Part shown: positions 32,905-42,985 of the stretch, one piece after another | Position numbering within the stretch: position 1 is the first letter of the stretch | How the letters are laid out: every line of letters starts with the position of its first letter | DNA from: Rhipicephalus microplus | Taxonomy: Eukaryota > Arthropoda > Arachnida > Ixodida > Ixodidae | NCBI RefSeq assembly: GCF_043290135.1 | Contig: NC_134710.1 | Location: forward strand, 282,997,276 to 283,061,275 | Direction: 5' to 3' | DNA: 64,000 bases | Program-made: the position numbers and the translations under genes | The notes under the pieces: generated by a model | Database searches by the model: none | What the model saw: the letters and a program-made list of their open reading frames with translations, nothing else | Told to the model about the DNA's origin: nothing

Positions 32905-33772
32905 TTATGCATGTTTCATCACGTGTTGCAGACATCGCGCGTACACAGGGGGGAGTGTCCCAATATTTCTGTTCAACGTATGCACAGTAGTTTGAATGGC
33001 CAGAGATTTCATGTGCAATCGTGGTAACAACTTTCTTTCCGTAGCAATGATGCAGGCTTTATCCCAGTTCATAGCGTGTCCAGTAGACGAAACATGTTCT
33101 GTGAGGGCATTACAAGCTACTTTCTTGTTCTTGACGTCATTAAAATGTTCCCGGAGAATTCTTTTGTAATTGCCCGATTCGCCAATGTATCCGCATTCAC
33201 AGTCTTTGCAAGTAATTTTATACACCACGCCGGGAAAATAATGTCTGTCCAACTTATCTTTGACATTTGTAAGACGGCCTCGGAGCTTTCGTGTCGGAAC
33301 GTGAGTCACTTGAACGTCGTAGCCACGCAATACCCGAGCGAGGGTCTCGCTGAAGCCTGGGACGTAAGGCACCGATGCGCGTTTTCTTGTAGCAATGGTG
33401 TGTGACTGAGCCGGACGCTGCAGTTGTCGCTGCACTCAGTTCATGAAGGAAAGCGGGTATCCGCAAGTAGCCAGCTCCCGTCGAACGTACTCAACATCTT
33501 CTACTGCGTCTTCTTCCTTAGAACAAATCTTCCAAGCACGCTTTACGAGTGTAGACACAACAGAACGTTTATGGCAGGGTGGGTGCACAGAATTGAAGCT
33601 TAGAAAACGACCGGTGTGTGTTTCTTTTCTGTACATGCTGAAAGTCAGGCGCCTACCGTCTCGTTTCACGAGGACGTCAAGAAATGGAAGGCAGCCGTTT
33701 GACTCTTCTTCCACGGTAAACTGTATCGCGGCTTCCACGGAATTTAGCTGTTCCAAGAATACTGGCTTTTTA
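32905..33772 (-). pseudogene. Penelope-like ORF, truncated copy (GIY-YIG)
   Basis: The frame 33,756-33,436 has FLDVLVKRDGRRLTFSMYRK and continues after a frameshift in 33,435-32,905 with GVVYKITCKDCECGYIGESG. That is the GIY-YIG-type nuclease core with the Cys-rich motif usual in Penelope-like elements. It ends CLQHVMKHA. The RT core is missing because the copy is 5'-truncated. Confidence 0.88.
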
Positions 33773-33780
33773 CAAGTGTA

Positions 33781-34956
33781 CCTGTTGGTCTGGCAATCGA
33801 CGTGTGCAAGACAGCCCTTGAGTCAGACTAATCATTGTCGGACAGAATGCCCATCGATGTTCCTGATCTGTTACGGTTGCTTAAGTTCTGATTTGAGAAC
33901 ACCTACTTTATATTCAGGAGCAAATACAACAAACAGGTGCATGGCACTGCAATGGGATCTTCTGTGTCCGTCACTATCGCAAACCTTACCATGGAGGCTG
34001 TTGAAAACCGGGCTCTCACTTCATTTGCTGCCCCGCCCAAGACTTTCCTTCGATATGTGGATGATTGTTTCTGTGTTTTGCAACGGGATGCCCTGCCAGT
34101 ATTCTTGGAACAGCTAAATTCCGTGGAAGCCGCGATACAGTTTACCGTGGAAGAAGAGTCAAACGGCTGCCTTCCATTTCTTGACGTCTTCGTGAAATGA
34201 GACGGTAGGCGCCTGAGTTTCAGCGTGTACAGAAAAGAGACACACACCGGTCGTTTTCTAAGCTTCAATTTTGTGCACCCATCCTGCCATAAACGTTCTG
34301 TTGTGTCTACACTCGTAAAGCACGCTTGGAGGATTTGTTCTCAGGAAGAAGACGCAGTAGATGATGTTGAGTCCGTTCGACGGGAGCTGGCTACTTGCGG
34401 ATACTTGCTTTCCTTCATGAACTCAGTGCAGCGACAACTGCAGCGTCCGGCTCAGTCACACACCATTGCTACAAGAAAACGCGCATCGGTGCCTTACGTC
34501 CCAGGCTTCAGCGAGACCCTCGCTCGGGTGTTGCGCGGCTACAACGTCCAAGTGGCTCACGTTCCAACACGAAAGCTCCGAGGCCGTCTTACAAATGTCA
34601 AAGATAAGTTGGACAGACATGATTTTCCCGGCTTGGTGTATAAAATTCCTTGCAAAGACTGTGAATACGGATACATTGGCGAAACGGGCAATTACAAAAG
34701 AAGGCTCCGGGAACATTTTAATGACGTCAAGAACAAGAAAGTAGCTTCTAATGCCCTTGCAGAACATGTTGCGTCTACTGGGCATGCTATCGACTGGAAT
34801 AAAGCCTGCATCATTGCCACAGAAAGAAAGTTGTTACCACGATTGCACATGGAATCTCTGGCCATTCAAACTACTGCGCATACGTTGAACAGAAATATTG
34901 GGACACTCCCCCCTGTGTACGCGCCATGTCTGCAACACGTGATGAAACATGCATAA
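33781..34956 (+). pseudogene. Penelope-like ORF, RT end plus GIY-YIG
   Basis: The longer copy. It has the palm-region motif VHGTAMGSSVSVTIANLTME and the catalytic RYVDDCFC (about 34,050), then FLDVFVK followed by a TGA where the other copy has CGA (34,198-34,200). The next frame is open for 243 codons to 34,956 and includes GLVYKIPCKDCEYGYIGETG, RRLREHFNDVKN and NKACIIATERKL, the GIY-YIG nuclease. Few lesions (this stop, plus stops near 33,830 and 33,890), so the copy is young but 5'-truncated. Confidence 0.88.
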
Positions 34957-35849
34957 GAAGAGCGCACTGCGCCATTTGCGGTCACTGTGAACAAGGCTCC
35001 GGTGGGGAGCCGAAACGTCTTTTTAAGTTTTGTGTATTTCACCTTGGTCGGCGTTTTTGTTTTTGTTGTTTTGCCCTATGTTTGTTCCCGACCAGACGGG
35101 ATCCCGTCGGACTCTTGACTCTAAATCATTTCTATTGTTTGGACCTCTGTTGGCTCATTTATGTTTTGTTTTTGAGAACAACATTGAAAAGCTGTTAAAG
35201 CTGGTGACGTCGTCAAATTGGGTGGCCATTCAGATAGCCACTCGACTGCTCTTGCATAGTAGGCTAACTTGCTTGAAGGCTCTGGCAAGCAGCCACGATT
35301 TGTCAGTAACAGCTCAGAAAAGTACCGAAGCTGATGAGCCAAGCATTGTACCGTTGGAGAGGAAAGAAATTATCGACCAGTCTTTTTATTCAAGGTACCT
35401 TCAGGGAAACAAAACTGCAGTAGAATACGAGAGACTGAAGCTTCGTGGAGTCCTTATTGCCTCGGAGAAGTATACAAGACACACCAAAATTGATTGTACA
35501 GCTTTAGCTCTTCCAGGTGGCACATATGTAATAACGAAAAGAATAATATGCTGTAGAGGGACAGCTGCTGAGGAAGAATTTTTCTGTTATCAAATGTTTA
35601 TGAAACCAGCAGCAGAGTCAGAAGTGCACATATAAGGAGTGCGAGAAAACAAGGGCAGGAGAGGCTGCACAAGAATAATGTGCAGGCACGTCCTTGCATT
35701 TACTTCGCGTTAGACGGCCATAAATAATTCCCTGACCTTGTAAAGAGTCATGAATGGTCATACAGAAAAGGCTTGCATCTTTGAAATTGAACCATCGTAA
35801 ATAGCTGTTTTCGATGTTCTAAGTAGTTACCAACTAAGAATATTATTTA

Positions 35850-36046
35850 TTGGGGTTTACCATCCAAATTTTATAATACAATTATGAGAGACGTGGTAGG
35901 GGAGAGCTCCACAATTTGGGTCTCTTAATGTGCACCTTTAATGTGCACCCACAGGCCCTGAGTATTTTTGCCTCTATTGAAAATGCGGCTACCACGACCT
36001 AGGCGTCAGTGTTTGAACACCATAATCATTAGACCACTGTGGCGGG
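35850..36046 (-). mobile_element. Ruka-like SINE (strongly diverged)
   Basis: Minus-strand copy with recognisable ATTATGAGAGACG, GTGCACCC and GACCACTGTGGCGGG blocks but many changes and a short internal duplication (TTAATGTGCACC). The oldest-looking SINE copy in the window. Confidence 0.75.
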
Positions 36047-38033
36047 TTTATTACCAAGTCAACATGTGGCAATCTCTGAGTCATGCCGAGAAAAATATTA
36101 CCTGTGGCTTGCCGTGAGTTCCTGTTCTTCTTTTTAAGCTTTGCGCCCTACTGCATGGTGTAAGGCACAATTTATCACTGAGTATCTGCCAGTTTGTCAA
36201 ATTTCCACAACTTCATTTCAAGATACTTGATCTTCTGTTGCTTGAAAGAGAATGTGACAATATGCTGATTTCTGTATTTTCATTAAATAATATTCATTAG
36301 TGCATAGTTAAACCTATTCAGTCTGTAATCACACATGTTCCACTTTGGTATAAGAATCAACTCTGTAGCTTTAAATACGTGGGGAATCTGTTGTCGCTTA
36401 TTTTCATTCAGAGCACGCAGTTATAATTTTCTTGTTACTCCAAGAAGATGGCATGCTGGAACAGCTCATCAAACGTAGTGTCTTCAACCAAATTCTTCTG
36501 AACAATACAAAATAATTTAAACTTTAATTAGTCCCACTAGTCCACTTGGGAAGCATGTTCCAATGCGCGCATGGGTTTTCGAATCAACTCAGTGAACGTT
36601 TGGTGTGTGACAAGTCTGTTCGGTTGTCGTGTATACTTGCACACATTTCCGCTGAAGAAGATCTGTGATGTGGATGTGCACAGAATTTCGAGCACAATAG
36701 AATAAAGCAGCTCAAGCAAGTTGGTGTTTCATACCTTCCCGTCTCATCGTGTGTCTTTTTTTTTCATGCGTCGTGCTAATACATGCACTTATGACACCAG
36801 AATTGTTAAAAAAAACCTGTAGTGGTCGATTTTGTTGGAAATGCAGTGCATTTATACTCAAATAATGCTTCAAGTGTATGTTCTTCAGTGTTTTTGATAT
36901 TTAGCAAATGCTCTGCCACTTGTTTTTTCAGGTTCATGTAATGTGCCTGTAACCATTTAGTTATTCATGTCCAATTTTTTCATAAATAAGCCAACAGTCA
37001 TTCTAAAGCGAAACTTTATTGCAGCAGATATATGGCCCTAGCAAAGGCTACTGAATGTTTCATGAGGAAATTAAAATCTATCCAGTTTTGGGTGCTAACA
37101 AGCATATAATGAATCATGTACAAACACGTTCGATTCACGGTGTGACAAATCCTTGTTTTAAAAAAGTACCCCTCAAGCATTGTGCAAAAAAATGTGCCTT
37201 TACCAATGCCACTTCAAATGTAGTGTGAGCACCATGGTTTATGGCTTGTTACATGTGAGCTGCCTTGTATCTGGGTAAATTGTGGCTTTGCTTTTACGTT
37301 CACCGGATACATTATACGCAGGTATGCTCACACTTAGCGCACATGTTACTGTGCATCATACTGTGTCGCCCTGCGAACTTTCAGACTTTTTATACCATCT
37401 TGGTAAATCCATTGTTTGTGCGGCAAAAACTGTAATAAACATTGTTTCCGTACGTCCAGCTCCACTGTGTTGTGGTTTACTGTGTTATGCTGCACTCGCT
37501 GCATTAAGTATGTGAAATCAATTTCACGTTCATTGGAGACACGTACCCTACATAATTTTACAGAAATTGATTTGCTGTAAGTAATATGGGGCAATATAAG
37601 GTACCGTAAAACAGATTTGCAGTACACACCAAGCAATAGATACTTTCCTTTTTAATTTTTTGCCGATTAGGCACGAGTCATAGTTTCAGTGGATGCCTCA
37701 TACGCATTTGAGATCTTGCATGCAAAGAGGTTAAAAATTATTCCACTTAGATGTGCTTCCACATAGTTCGAGCATTCCCTGATTAAACTAGCACGCGATG
37801 TTGAAAGGCATGTTTTAGGTGATACATCAATGGCAAGCTATTATATTATATATCTGTTGAGATCCAGCCACTTCTGGCATTTCCGGATGGGAAATGTTTT
37901 GTCGCATAGCTATGTAATTGGGATGTCATGGGGAGAATTACATAGGCTGCACTGTTTATAGTAAGAGAAAAATCAATTTCTAATTTGAAAATCTGATTTC
38001 CAGCGGTGCCTCGAAATGTCCAGGTTAGGTAAT
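36047..38033. other. intergenic, nothing recognised
   Basis: AT-rich, short frames only. No transposon signature or exon pattern was found. Confidence 0.4.
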
Positions 38034-38215
38034 ATATTTCCAGCAGTAAGGTCAGCTGGAAGACTTGATTTCGAGCTAGACGCGGTTTTCTTTCCTGCCG
38101 GAAAATGTAATTTCTGGTTGCAAATCATATTCCTGGCAGGAAAATTTCATTTCCAGCAAGAAACTCGATTCCCAGTAGAAAATTTGGCAGGAAAGCATGG
38201 TTTCCAGCCGGAAAG
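38034..38215. repeat. degenerate minisatellite of TTTCCAGCNGGAAA units
   Basis: About eight imperfect units spaced roughly 20-22 bp apart, each built on a dyad such as TTTCCTGCCGGAAAA, ATTCCTGGCAGGAAAA, TTTCCAGCAAGAAA and TTTCCAGCCGGAAA. Both orientations occur because the unit is itself palindromic. No coding role. Confidence 0.75.
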
Positions 38216-38869
38216 TTCCTCTCCATTTTTATGTAGGGTGACAATGCCCAACGCAATCGTAGCGCGACTAAGGTATTTTTTCATAGGCCGCGAAGTGGTT
38301 GCGTCTGCTTTTGTTTTTGCCGTCGTTCTTGCGAGTGAACCAGCAAGCACTTCATGGCGGTTCAGCGGTGCGTCCTACTAGCGGAGAGAACTTCGTAGCT
38401 CTTTTTCTGAGTGTTCTATTGACAAACATACCTTATATTTAGCTCAATCGTTGTTTTGTACGCGCTAATTGCACCTGGTTGCGCAGCGTACTCTGCAAGG
38501 GTGTCGGGCTATAGAAGTCAAACTCTGCCCAGGTGGCGCTGCGAAAAACGCCGCCACCAGCACCCCCATTGTCGTGCCGGTCATAATAGGGTAGTGCTCA
38601 GAGAGCCGTCCGCAAGCAAACATGCGTAGGCTCTCCTCTTTCATTGGCCTTGAGGCGCGGTTTCCATAAAATCAAGGACCTGGCAAACTTCTTCCTTCAA
38701 TCCAAGCTCGTTTCGGAAAAGTAGGAAGCTCATCAAAACTTGCAAAGTTTTGCAGAAACTTGCAGAATGCAAAGAGTGTTTAATTTATTTCGGCGTGCTA
38801 CACCTGGCAATTCAAGTGCAAGCGAGGATTGCACGACATCGAGTTCGAGGCAAGCCCTAAACTCAATTG
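38216..38869. other. GC-richer intergenic sequence
   Basis: No gene recognised. The stretch 38,240-38,400 is moderately GC-rich and could be an old promoter or exon relic, but nothing supports it. Confidence 0.3.
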
Positions 38870-39037
38870 AGTAAGGTGGTGAGTGAGAATTTCTTAGAAG
38901 GCAGAGAGGTCGGCCTGAGCTAGTTCGCTCTAGCCTGCTACTCAACGCAGAAGATAAAGGAAGGAGGAAGGAAAGAGGGATAAAGTATGATGGTGATGAC
39001 AAGAAGAGGTGGTATATGTACAGTAGCCTATAGTACC

Positions 39038-42000
39038 CTACATTCTAGTATCTAGTCCAGTGCTTTTGATAAAGTCTAAAACATTCTTTGTAGTAGTTTT
39101 TGACACTGTTTGGTCATTCATTGCTGACAATATGTGGCTTTCACTCAATGGCATTCGTCCGATGCTTCCCAATGTTGAAGTTAGCATTTTTCTTTGCGCC
39201 ACGTATAATGGGCAGTCACAAAATATGTGAGCTAAAGTTTCACGCACTTTGCAACGCTCACAGTTTGGGCTGCTCGCATGGCCGATTAGGTGGGTGATTG
39301 ATTGATTGATATGTGTGGTTTAACGTCCCAAAACCACCTTATGATTATGAGAGACGCCGTAGTGGAGGGCTCTGGAAATTTCGACCACCTGGGGTTCTTT
39401 AACGTGCACCCAAATCTGAGCACACAGGCCTACATCATTTCCACCTCCATCAGAAATGCAGCCGCTGCAGTCGGGATTCGATCCCGCGACATGCGAGTCA
39501 GCAGCCGACATGTGAATCAGCAGCTGAGACCACCGCGGCGGGGCGATTAGGTGGGTGTAGTGACAAGTGAAGTTGACGCCCAGGCGAATCCGGTGCAGCA
39601 CAATAGCATGTCTTCGGCTGATTTTAGTTGGAAGACGAGAAGTATATCAGGGCCTGTTTCCCGCAGACGCTTGTTCCGATGATCTGGTAGCGACCAGTAA
39701 AATGCAGCGCATTCGCGCATGAGCGATCTAAATAATGTGTGGACGTCATTTCGCGAATACGGTACTTTGACGTGCATAGGAGCGTTGTATACTGCCGCTC
39801 TTGCTTCACTATCGGTTATTTCGTTGCCAACCAGGCCGCAGTGTCCCGGAATCCATTGGAGTGAATAAAGTGACCAATCCTGTGTGTTAGGTCAAATGCT
39901 TGAACGATTCCTAACGCTAACGCATAAAATTGGCTTCTTCTTGAGCAAGAATGGATGGCTTGAAGCGCTGATTTTGCATCGGACAGAATCGTCCATTTAC
40001 GCGGTGTTTGGTCGTTGACAAATTTTATGGCTTCTTGTATAGCAACAAGTTCTGCAGCTGTCGAATATGACCTGTGATCTAATTTGTACTGTCGGTAAAT
40101 ACCGAGTTGAGCGATCACGAAGGCTGCATCTGAAGCGGATGAAGTTACTGATCCATCGGTGTAGATGTGCACAGAGTCACTGAATCGGTCATCCAAATGT
40201 GCCAAAGTGAGTTGCTTGAGGGCAATATATAAATTCCGCGTATGTGTAGGCACACCACTGGTTTTGTCAATGTCCATGGAGGCATTCCGGTGATTCCGGC
40301 AGGTGCAAAGCTTGAAGGTATCATGTGTTTATGCGTATCGAGGCATCGTGAATAGGTACAGCCTGGTCTGTCCGCTTGTAGCGAAGACAACGGGTGCTGT
40401 GCATGTCGGGTCAGCAGACGAAGGTGCACTCGAAGAGGCTCACAGGATGTGTAAACCTGTATAGGATGGGTGCGGGACTCCTGTATAGTGCCAGAGGTTG
40501 ACGTGCACTGTGGCAGGCCTATAGGCATGTTCTCAGTGCTCATGCCTGAAGGCTCTCTAAAGTACGAAGGCACGTTGCGCGCATGCCGGAAAGTACAGAT
40601 GAGCTGTACCGTATACAACCCACAAACAATGCCTCGTACAACTGCAGAAGACTTCTTTCTGAAAGGCCCCATCTCAGTCCTGATATAACAAGAAGAACAT
40701 ACACAAAACTAATTAGTTAGTTCCGCAGCGCAGTCACAAGCTTCGACCAGGACAGGTTGCTATCAATAATGACCCCGAAATAGCGGTGGTGCTTGATCGC
40801 GGGAATCACTGCTTCGTCAGCGAAGATTGGGTACCGTGCTATTGATTTCTTCGTAAATGCCAGTGCAGCACACTTTGCTATTGAAAGTTCCCGGCTCTGA
40901 CAACGCAAGTACTTAGATGTTACTGATGCGCCTTGTTGTAGCCTTGCTCGTAGTTGTGGTCGCATTGCTCTAGATGCCCATATGCATATGTCCTTCGTAT
41001 ACGTACTGATTATGACAACGTCGGGAAGCTCAGCTTCAAGGCTAATTAGTGCTATGTTAAAAGGCATGGAGCTCAGGACGGCGCCTTGCGGAACTCCACG
41101 GCTTACGAGGTGCCTGGCTGTGTCGCCGCCAGATGTCAACATAAATATGGTACGTCCTCTCAGATAGCTCACTATATCCATACGTGGAGTCGGCCACCAA
41201 CGCCGATGTCTTCAAGTGCATCAAGAATGGCCTCATGATGGACGCTATCGTACGCGCCCTTTAAATTCCAGAAAATGGCCGCTAACAATCTCCGACGTTG
41301 TCTTTCCTTTTCAACAAAAGAAACTAGGTCTACAACACCGTCTATAGATGATCGACCCCTACGTAAGCCATTTATAAAATCTAGTAAGCCGACATTATTC
41401 TCCAGTAGCCATTCCAATCTTGTCAGCACCATGCGTTCCATCACCTTACCGATGCAACTGGCTAGGGCAACGGGTCTACAGGAAGACAACTCGTGTGAAC
41501 ACTTGCCCGGTTTCAGTAAGACCACTATGTGGCTGCACTTAGAACTCTCTGTGACTGTCAACGTTTTCCGCGTAGAGTTCTAGAACGACAAGAGAGCTTG
41601 CCTTGCTTCCTAACTGAGGTGATATAGAGCCGAATACGTAATTCCATCAGGCCCTAGTGCGGACGAGCGTCGGGACACCGAAATCGCCGCGTCGACTTCG
41701 TGCATTGTGAATGGTAAGTCAAGGCGATCGTTGCTAGATGACGGTGAGGCTAAACACGAAGGTGATATCGGTGAGGAGGACACACCTACGAGTAAGTGGC
41801 AATAACATTCTGCAACCTCTACTTCAGGTCGACCTTGCTTTCGAGCCGAAGCTCGGAAAGGGAACAACTGTTGCGTGGGCGTCTGAAGACTCCGGACCAT
41901 TTGCCATATTCGAGATAGGGGTTTTCTGGGATCAAGATAACCACAAAATACCCTCCACCGTTCCCTGTCGAGCTTATCGAGGTGACGAAATACATATCGT

Positions 42001-42176
42001 TGTGCTTGGCGTGCTGTAGATAGGTCAGATGGTGATTTCGTCCTCCTGTATTTCCTCTCTGCCCGGTGACAGATTTCACGAAGGTATTCATACTGTGCGT
42101 CAAGCTGTGATCTTGGTAGTGATACACTCCCAAGTTTTGTATGTGTTGTTATAGCTGATGCATTGAGGTTTTCCAT
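39038..42176 (-). pseudogene. LINE ORF2: RT, RNase H, zinc motif
   Basis: 42,176-41,610 is the pre-RT region, ending ALGPDGITYSALYHLS, the RT start. 41,561-41,172 has CSHELSSCRPVALASCIGKV and FWNLKGAYDSVHH. 41,181-40,717 has SRGVPQGAVLSSMPFNIAL, and the catalytic YADD is replaced by YTKD. RNase H at 40,277-39,816 has HIYTDGSV, TAAELVAIQEA and SDAKSALQAI; a frame shift leads to WIPGHCGLVGNEITDSEARA, so all RNase H catalytic residues are visible. The tail after the SINE has CERCKVRETLAHIFCDCPLY (about 39,260). Frameshifts and the YTKD change make it inactive. Confidence 0.85.
39297..39544 (-). mobile_element. Ruka-like SINE inside the LINE
   Basis: Copy with an ATTG repeat tail (39,297-39,309), flanked by GATTAGGTGGGTG at 39,284-39,296 and 39,545-39,557. 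It splits the LINE tail between the RNase H domain and the CxxC motif. It carries a short duplicated GTCAGCAGCCGA-type segment. Confidence 0.93.
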
Positions 42177-42306
42177 TTCAGATATAGATTGAATGTTCCT
42201 GACCTGAACTGAAATCAGCGCTCTGTCTCGTCTCTTCTCCTGTCCCCTGCTGCCCTGTCGTTTGCGCTGGTAAGCACCCTTTATTATAACTACAGCGCAA
42301 TGCGCT

Positions 42307-42985
42307 ATGCTAGAAGAGTGCGAAGCTATTGAATATATAAGAAAAAGGGTGACAGAAAATTTTCAACAAAGAATTGCCTTATGCACCACAATAGACAAGG
42401 ATGGATTAAGTGGAACAATGGCTCCATTTTCACAACGAGAGTGGGAAAGGGCTAAGAGGGTTCCTAGTAGTACATCAACAGGCTCAGATGGCATTATAAT
42501 TATGCTGATAAAGACATTAGGTCCGAAATCTAAGCAGGCTTTCAGAGAGGCAGTCAGCAAAATAATAATCCATGGTGAAGTCTCCGATGGATGGAAACTT
42601 AGCAGGATGAGCATGGTCTATAAAGGAAAGGGGACAAAGCTAACATAAACAACTACCGTTCTATAGCAGTGACATCGGTGGTCTACAGGCTGGCGATGCA
42701 GATTATGAAGGAAAAACTGCAGGCATAAATAGAAGATGAGGGGGTGCTGGGGAACTCCCGAATGGGTTTCGGAAACACAGGAGGTAAGACGAAAATCTGT
42801 TCTCACTGACGGAGTGAATCGAAATAACAGAAAAGGAACACAGGCCCCTGTGGCTAGCATTTTTGGATATCAAGGGAGCGTATAATAGCGTGGTTCAAGA
42901 TGACTTCTGGGGAATACTGGACACACTAAAAGTGGAAGATGGAGTCACTAACCTTTTAATGAATATCTATAAACGCATCTATAAA
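42307..42985 (+). pseudogene. LINE RT, N-terminal part
   Basis: MLEECEAIEYIRKRV opens a 113-codon frame with STSTGSDGIIIMLIKTLGP (RT start) and GWKLSRMSMVYKGKG. Later frames carry NNYRSIAVTSVVYRLAMQIM and LAFLDIKGAYNSV (catalytic Asp of RT). The frame breaks at 42,986, where the RTE insertion begins. Stops show decay. Confidence 0.82.

Larger units (their letters stand above)
32780..35120. mobile_element. inverted dimer of a Penelope-like element
   Basis: Two copies lie with their 5' sides together and 3' ends outward: minus-strand copy about 32,780-33,772 and plus-strand copy about 33,773-35,120. The shared 990 bp are nearly identical. CTAAATCATTT (11 bp) flanks the pair at 32,769-32,779 and 35,121-35,131, and the CACTA frame (KSFL) continues across it. 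So the dimer entered as one event. Confidence 0.9.
28711..35690 (+). pseudogene. CACTA/EnSpm transposase, split by two insertions
   Basis: The frame starts at ATG 28,711 (MASQKRRKTYLDPEST). It is interrupted by a P-like element (28,761-30,735), resumes in frame, and contains an acidic N-terminal region with several stops. IAINSDGSPVFNSSS-type sequence (about 31,610-31,650) and WYGQEHPDMTLVLQAFVRQL (about 31,728) lead into the TNP2 core. There are two introns with good signals (AAAG|GTAAGC near 31,850 to TTTGCAG; TATG|GTAAGT near 32,041 to TTACAG). DSPARAAMQDMVQFNGHYGC and WSPDYMHSILLGVARQ are core motifs. It is interrupted again by a Penelope-like dimer (32,780-35,120) and resumes with GPLLAHLCFVFENNIEKLLK to about 35,635. 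Stops such as the TAG at about 30,810 show it is dead. Confidence 0.85.
38870..42180 (-). mobile_element. I/R1-type LINE with RNase H, 5'-truncated
   Basis: The minus strand carries RT, RNase H and a C-terminal Cys/His motif in the order of RNase H-bearing LINEs. The endonuclease domain is missing, so the copy is 5'-truncated at about 42,180. The 3' end holds a pyrimidine-rich UTR (CTTTCCTTCCTCCTTCC on the minus strand). A SINE lies in it at 39,297-39,544. Confidence 0.82.

Noticed and set aside
38034..38215. CRISPR-like array
   Set aside because: Units are degenerate and palindromic with no unique spacers; the genome is eukaryotic.
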